This document shows positions 6,820 to 7,736 of a stretch of 7,736 nt of DNA, piece by piece. Below the pieces are notes generated by a model. The model worked only from the letters and a program-made list of their open reading frames with translations, was not told where the DNA came from and did not search any database. Position numbers and translations under genes: made by a program. The stretch is from Chloroflexia bacterium. Its GTDB lineage: Bacteria > Chloroflexota > Chloroflexia > Thermomicrobiales > JALYUS01. How positions within the stretch are numbered: the first letter of the stretch is position 1; every line of letters begins with the position of its first letter. The stretch is from NCBI GenBank assembly GCA_025928215.1, contig JAICJW010000215.1, positions 1 to 7,736 of the forward strand, given 5' to 3'.

Positions 6820-7033
6820 CGGTCTTCCATTCCCTTCACGATGCTTGCGGTACCGTTCACGCAATGCACAACAACGCCATCATGCCTGGACATCAGAACA
6901 GCCCTGCGCGCCTCGCTCTGCTTGTCGGCCGTGGCCGCCTGGGGCATGCCACGCGGACCATCCAAGACGATGCAACTGGTGCGTGATTGATAGCATACTG
7001 TAGCAACCGCGCGGCAGCAAGAGAGAAGGCGGA
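6820..7033. other. Intergenic region between the amidohydrolase and the binding-protein gene
   Basis: A 214-bp non-coding stretch, the longest in the window. Both flanking genes run on the minus strand, so it should hold any terminator of the amidohydrolase and the leader and promoter of the transporter genes. I see a possible promoter near its amidohydrolase end and a 6-bp exact inverted repeat (6930-6935 with 6948-6953, 12-nt loop). A weaker 5-bp repeat (6845-6849 with 6860-6864, enclosing GGTACC) lies close to the start codon. I see no clear terminator, riboswitch, or small gene with a convincing start. Confidence 0.55.
6992..7020 (-). promoter_or_regulatory. Possible sigma-70-like promoter of the transporter genes
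   Basis: Read on the minus strand, TTGCTG (7020-7015) is separated by exactly 17 nt from TATGCT (6997-6992). The matches to consensus are only 3 of 6 and 4 of 6, so the main support is the ideal spacing and the position upstream of the binding-protein gene. It would give a leader of about 165 nt before the ATG at 6819. Confidence 0.3.
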
Positions 7034-7736
7034 TCAGATTGATGGATACACCCGCGTCCCTTCCTGCATTACCATGCTGACGCGCGTCAGGCAGTGAATA
7101 TCCGCGGCCAGATCGCCCGCCATCGCGACGAGGTCCGCGCGCTGACCGGGTTGGATCGTCCCGAACGTTTCGCCGTAGCCGAGCGTCTGCGTGACGCCGC
7201 CGGTCGCCGCGTGGATCGCTTCGGGAATGGAGAGGCCACAGACGATCAACTCCTCCAATTCCTTCCCGAAGGTATCGAAGGCCGTTGCGCGCCAGCCCGC
7301 GTCCGACCCGGCGAGCATCGGCACGCCCCGCGCGTGGAGCGTCCGCACGATCGCGTGGTGCGATTCCTGCCGACGCCGCCAGAGGTCACGCTCCGGGCCG
7401 TCCGGCAGGAGATCCACCATATCCCGCGCGACTTGCAGCGTCGGCGTGACGGGAATCGCCGCCGCCGCCAGCAGGTCAGCGACGTGCGGATCGAGGTGGG
7501 GCACGAGGTCCGGCCCGTAGAACGAGGCATGCTCGATCATGTCCACGCCCGCCTCGATGGCATTGGCAATCGAGGCCGTGGCGATGCAATGCGCGGAGAC
7601 TTTGCGCCCCAACCCGTGCGCCGTCTCCACCAGTGTCCGCAACTCCGCCACGGTGAAACTCGGGTACTGCGAGAGGCTGCCCGGTGTCCCGCCGCCGGAT
7701 GCCATCACTTTGACGTAATCCGCGCCTTTGCTGACG
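7034..7736 (-). CDS. Metal-dependent amidohydrolase (imidazolonepropionase/prolidase-like), C-terminal part
   Basis: The gene runs off the right edge, leaving about 234 codons to the TGA at 7036-7034; the N-terminal part with the usual HxH metal motif is outside. Seen in order: 'GADYVKVMASGG', whose Lys matches the carboxylated lysine of amidohydrolase-superfamily prolidases; 'KVSAHC' with a metal-ligand His; 'GVDMIEHASF' with a second His; 'VPMLAGSDAGW' with the catalytic Asp; and the terminal 'PGQRADLVAMAGD' beta-sandwich segment. All the C-terminal active-site landmarks are therefore present. Members of this group (COG1228-like) hydrolyse Xaa-Pro dipeptides, N-acyl or N-methylphosphonate amino acids, or cyclic amides; specificity cannot be told here. 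The enzyme has no export signal that can be assessed. It lies upstream of the importer on the same strand, across a 214-bp gap, so co-transcription is possible but not shown. A GTG at 7708 within the fragment is internal, because homology extends beyond it. Confidence 0.9.
   Translation of the reverse strand, partial: VSKGADYVKVMASGGGTPGSLSQYPSFTVAELRTLVETAHGLGRKVSAHCIATASIANAIEAGVDMIEHASFYGPDLVPHLDPHVADLLAAAAIPVTPTLQVARDMVDLLPDGPERDLWRRRQESHHAIVRTLHARGVPMLAGSDAGWRATAFDTFGKELEELIVCGLSIPEAIHAATGGVTQTLGYGETFGTIQPGQRADLVAMAGDLAADIHCLTRVSMVMQEGTRVYPSI

Noticed and set aside
6820..6864. A TTG start for the binding protein at 6864
   Set aside because: It would place 15 mostly charged residues ahead of an already normal Tat leader. 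The ATG at 6819 has a nearby GGAAG.
5593..7003. Long + strand frames across the binding-protein gene, one with an Ala/Val-rich middle
   Set aside because: They are shadows of the lipoprotein gene. The Ala/Val-rich section is simply the antisense reading of the GC-rich linker.

Overview
The window is GC-rich and almost fully coding. It looks like a piece of a chromosome from a high-GC bacterium, most plausibly a member of the Chloroflexota (Thermomicrobia/Sphaerobacter-like). The main reason is the solute-binding lipoprotein. It combines a twin-arginine signal, a lipobox and a long Ala/Pro/Thr/Ser linker, a style I associate with that group. This assignment is inference from protein style, not from a marker gene.

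Layout: the left end (2-700, + strand) is the C-terminal 232 residues of an M81-family (MlrC-like) metallopeptidase. It converges on a minus-strand block across a 118-bp spacer. That spacer holds an unusual inverted repeat whose two arms are each built of four degenerate 9-bp units. The minus-strand block, in transcription order from right to left, is: the C-terminal part of a metal-dependent amidohydrolase (7736-7034, start outside the window); a 214-bp gap with a possible promoter; a Dpp/Opp-type ABC importer consisting of a Tat-dependent binding lipoprotein (6819-5080), permease B (5078-4137) and permease C (4144-3260); a 107-bp gap with a GC-rich stem-loop; and a complete penicillin-acylase-family Ntn hydrolase (3152-819).

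The transporter genes are packed tightly: 1 nt separates the binding protein from permease B, and permease B overlaps permease C by 8 nt. The acylase follows on the same strand and has its own strong ribosome binding site. No importer ATPase lies in the window.

Taken together, this looks like a catabolic or scavenging locus. A peptide or N-acylated amide would be bound outside the membrane, imported, deacylated by the acylase (which lacks a visible export signal), and further hydrolysed by the amidohydrolase and possibly the M81 peptidase. The individual families are known. The substrate is unknown, and the combination is the most interesting aspect. I see no mobile element, CRISPR array, RNA gene or phage gene.
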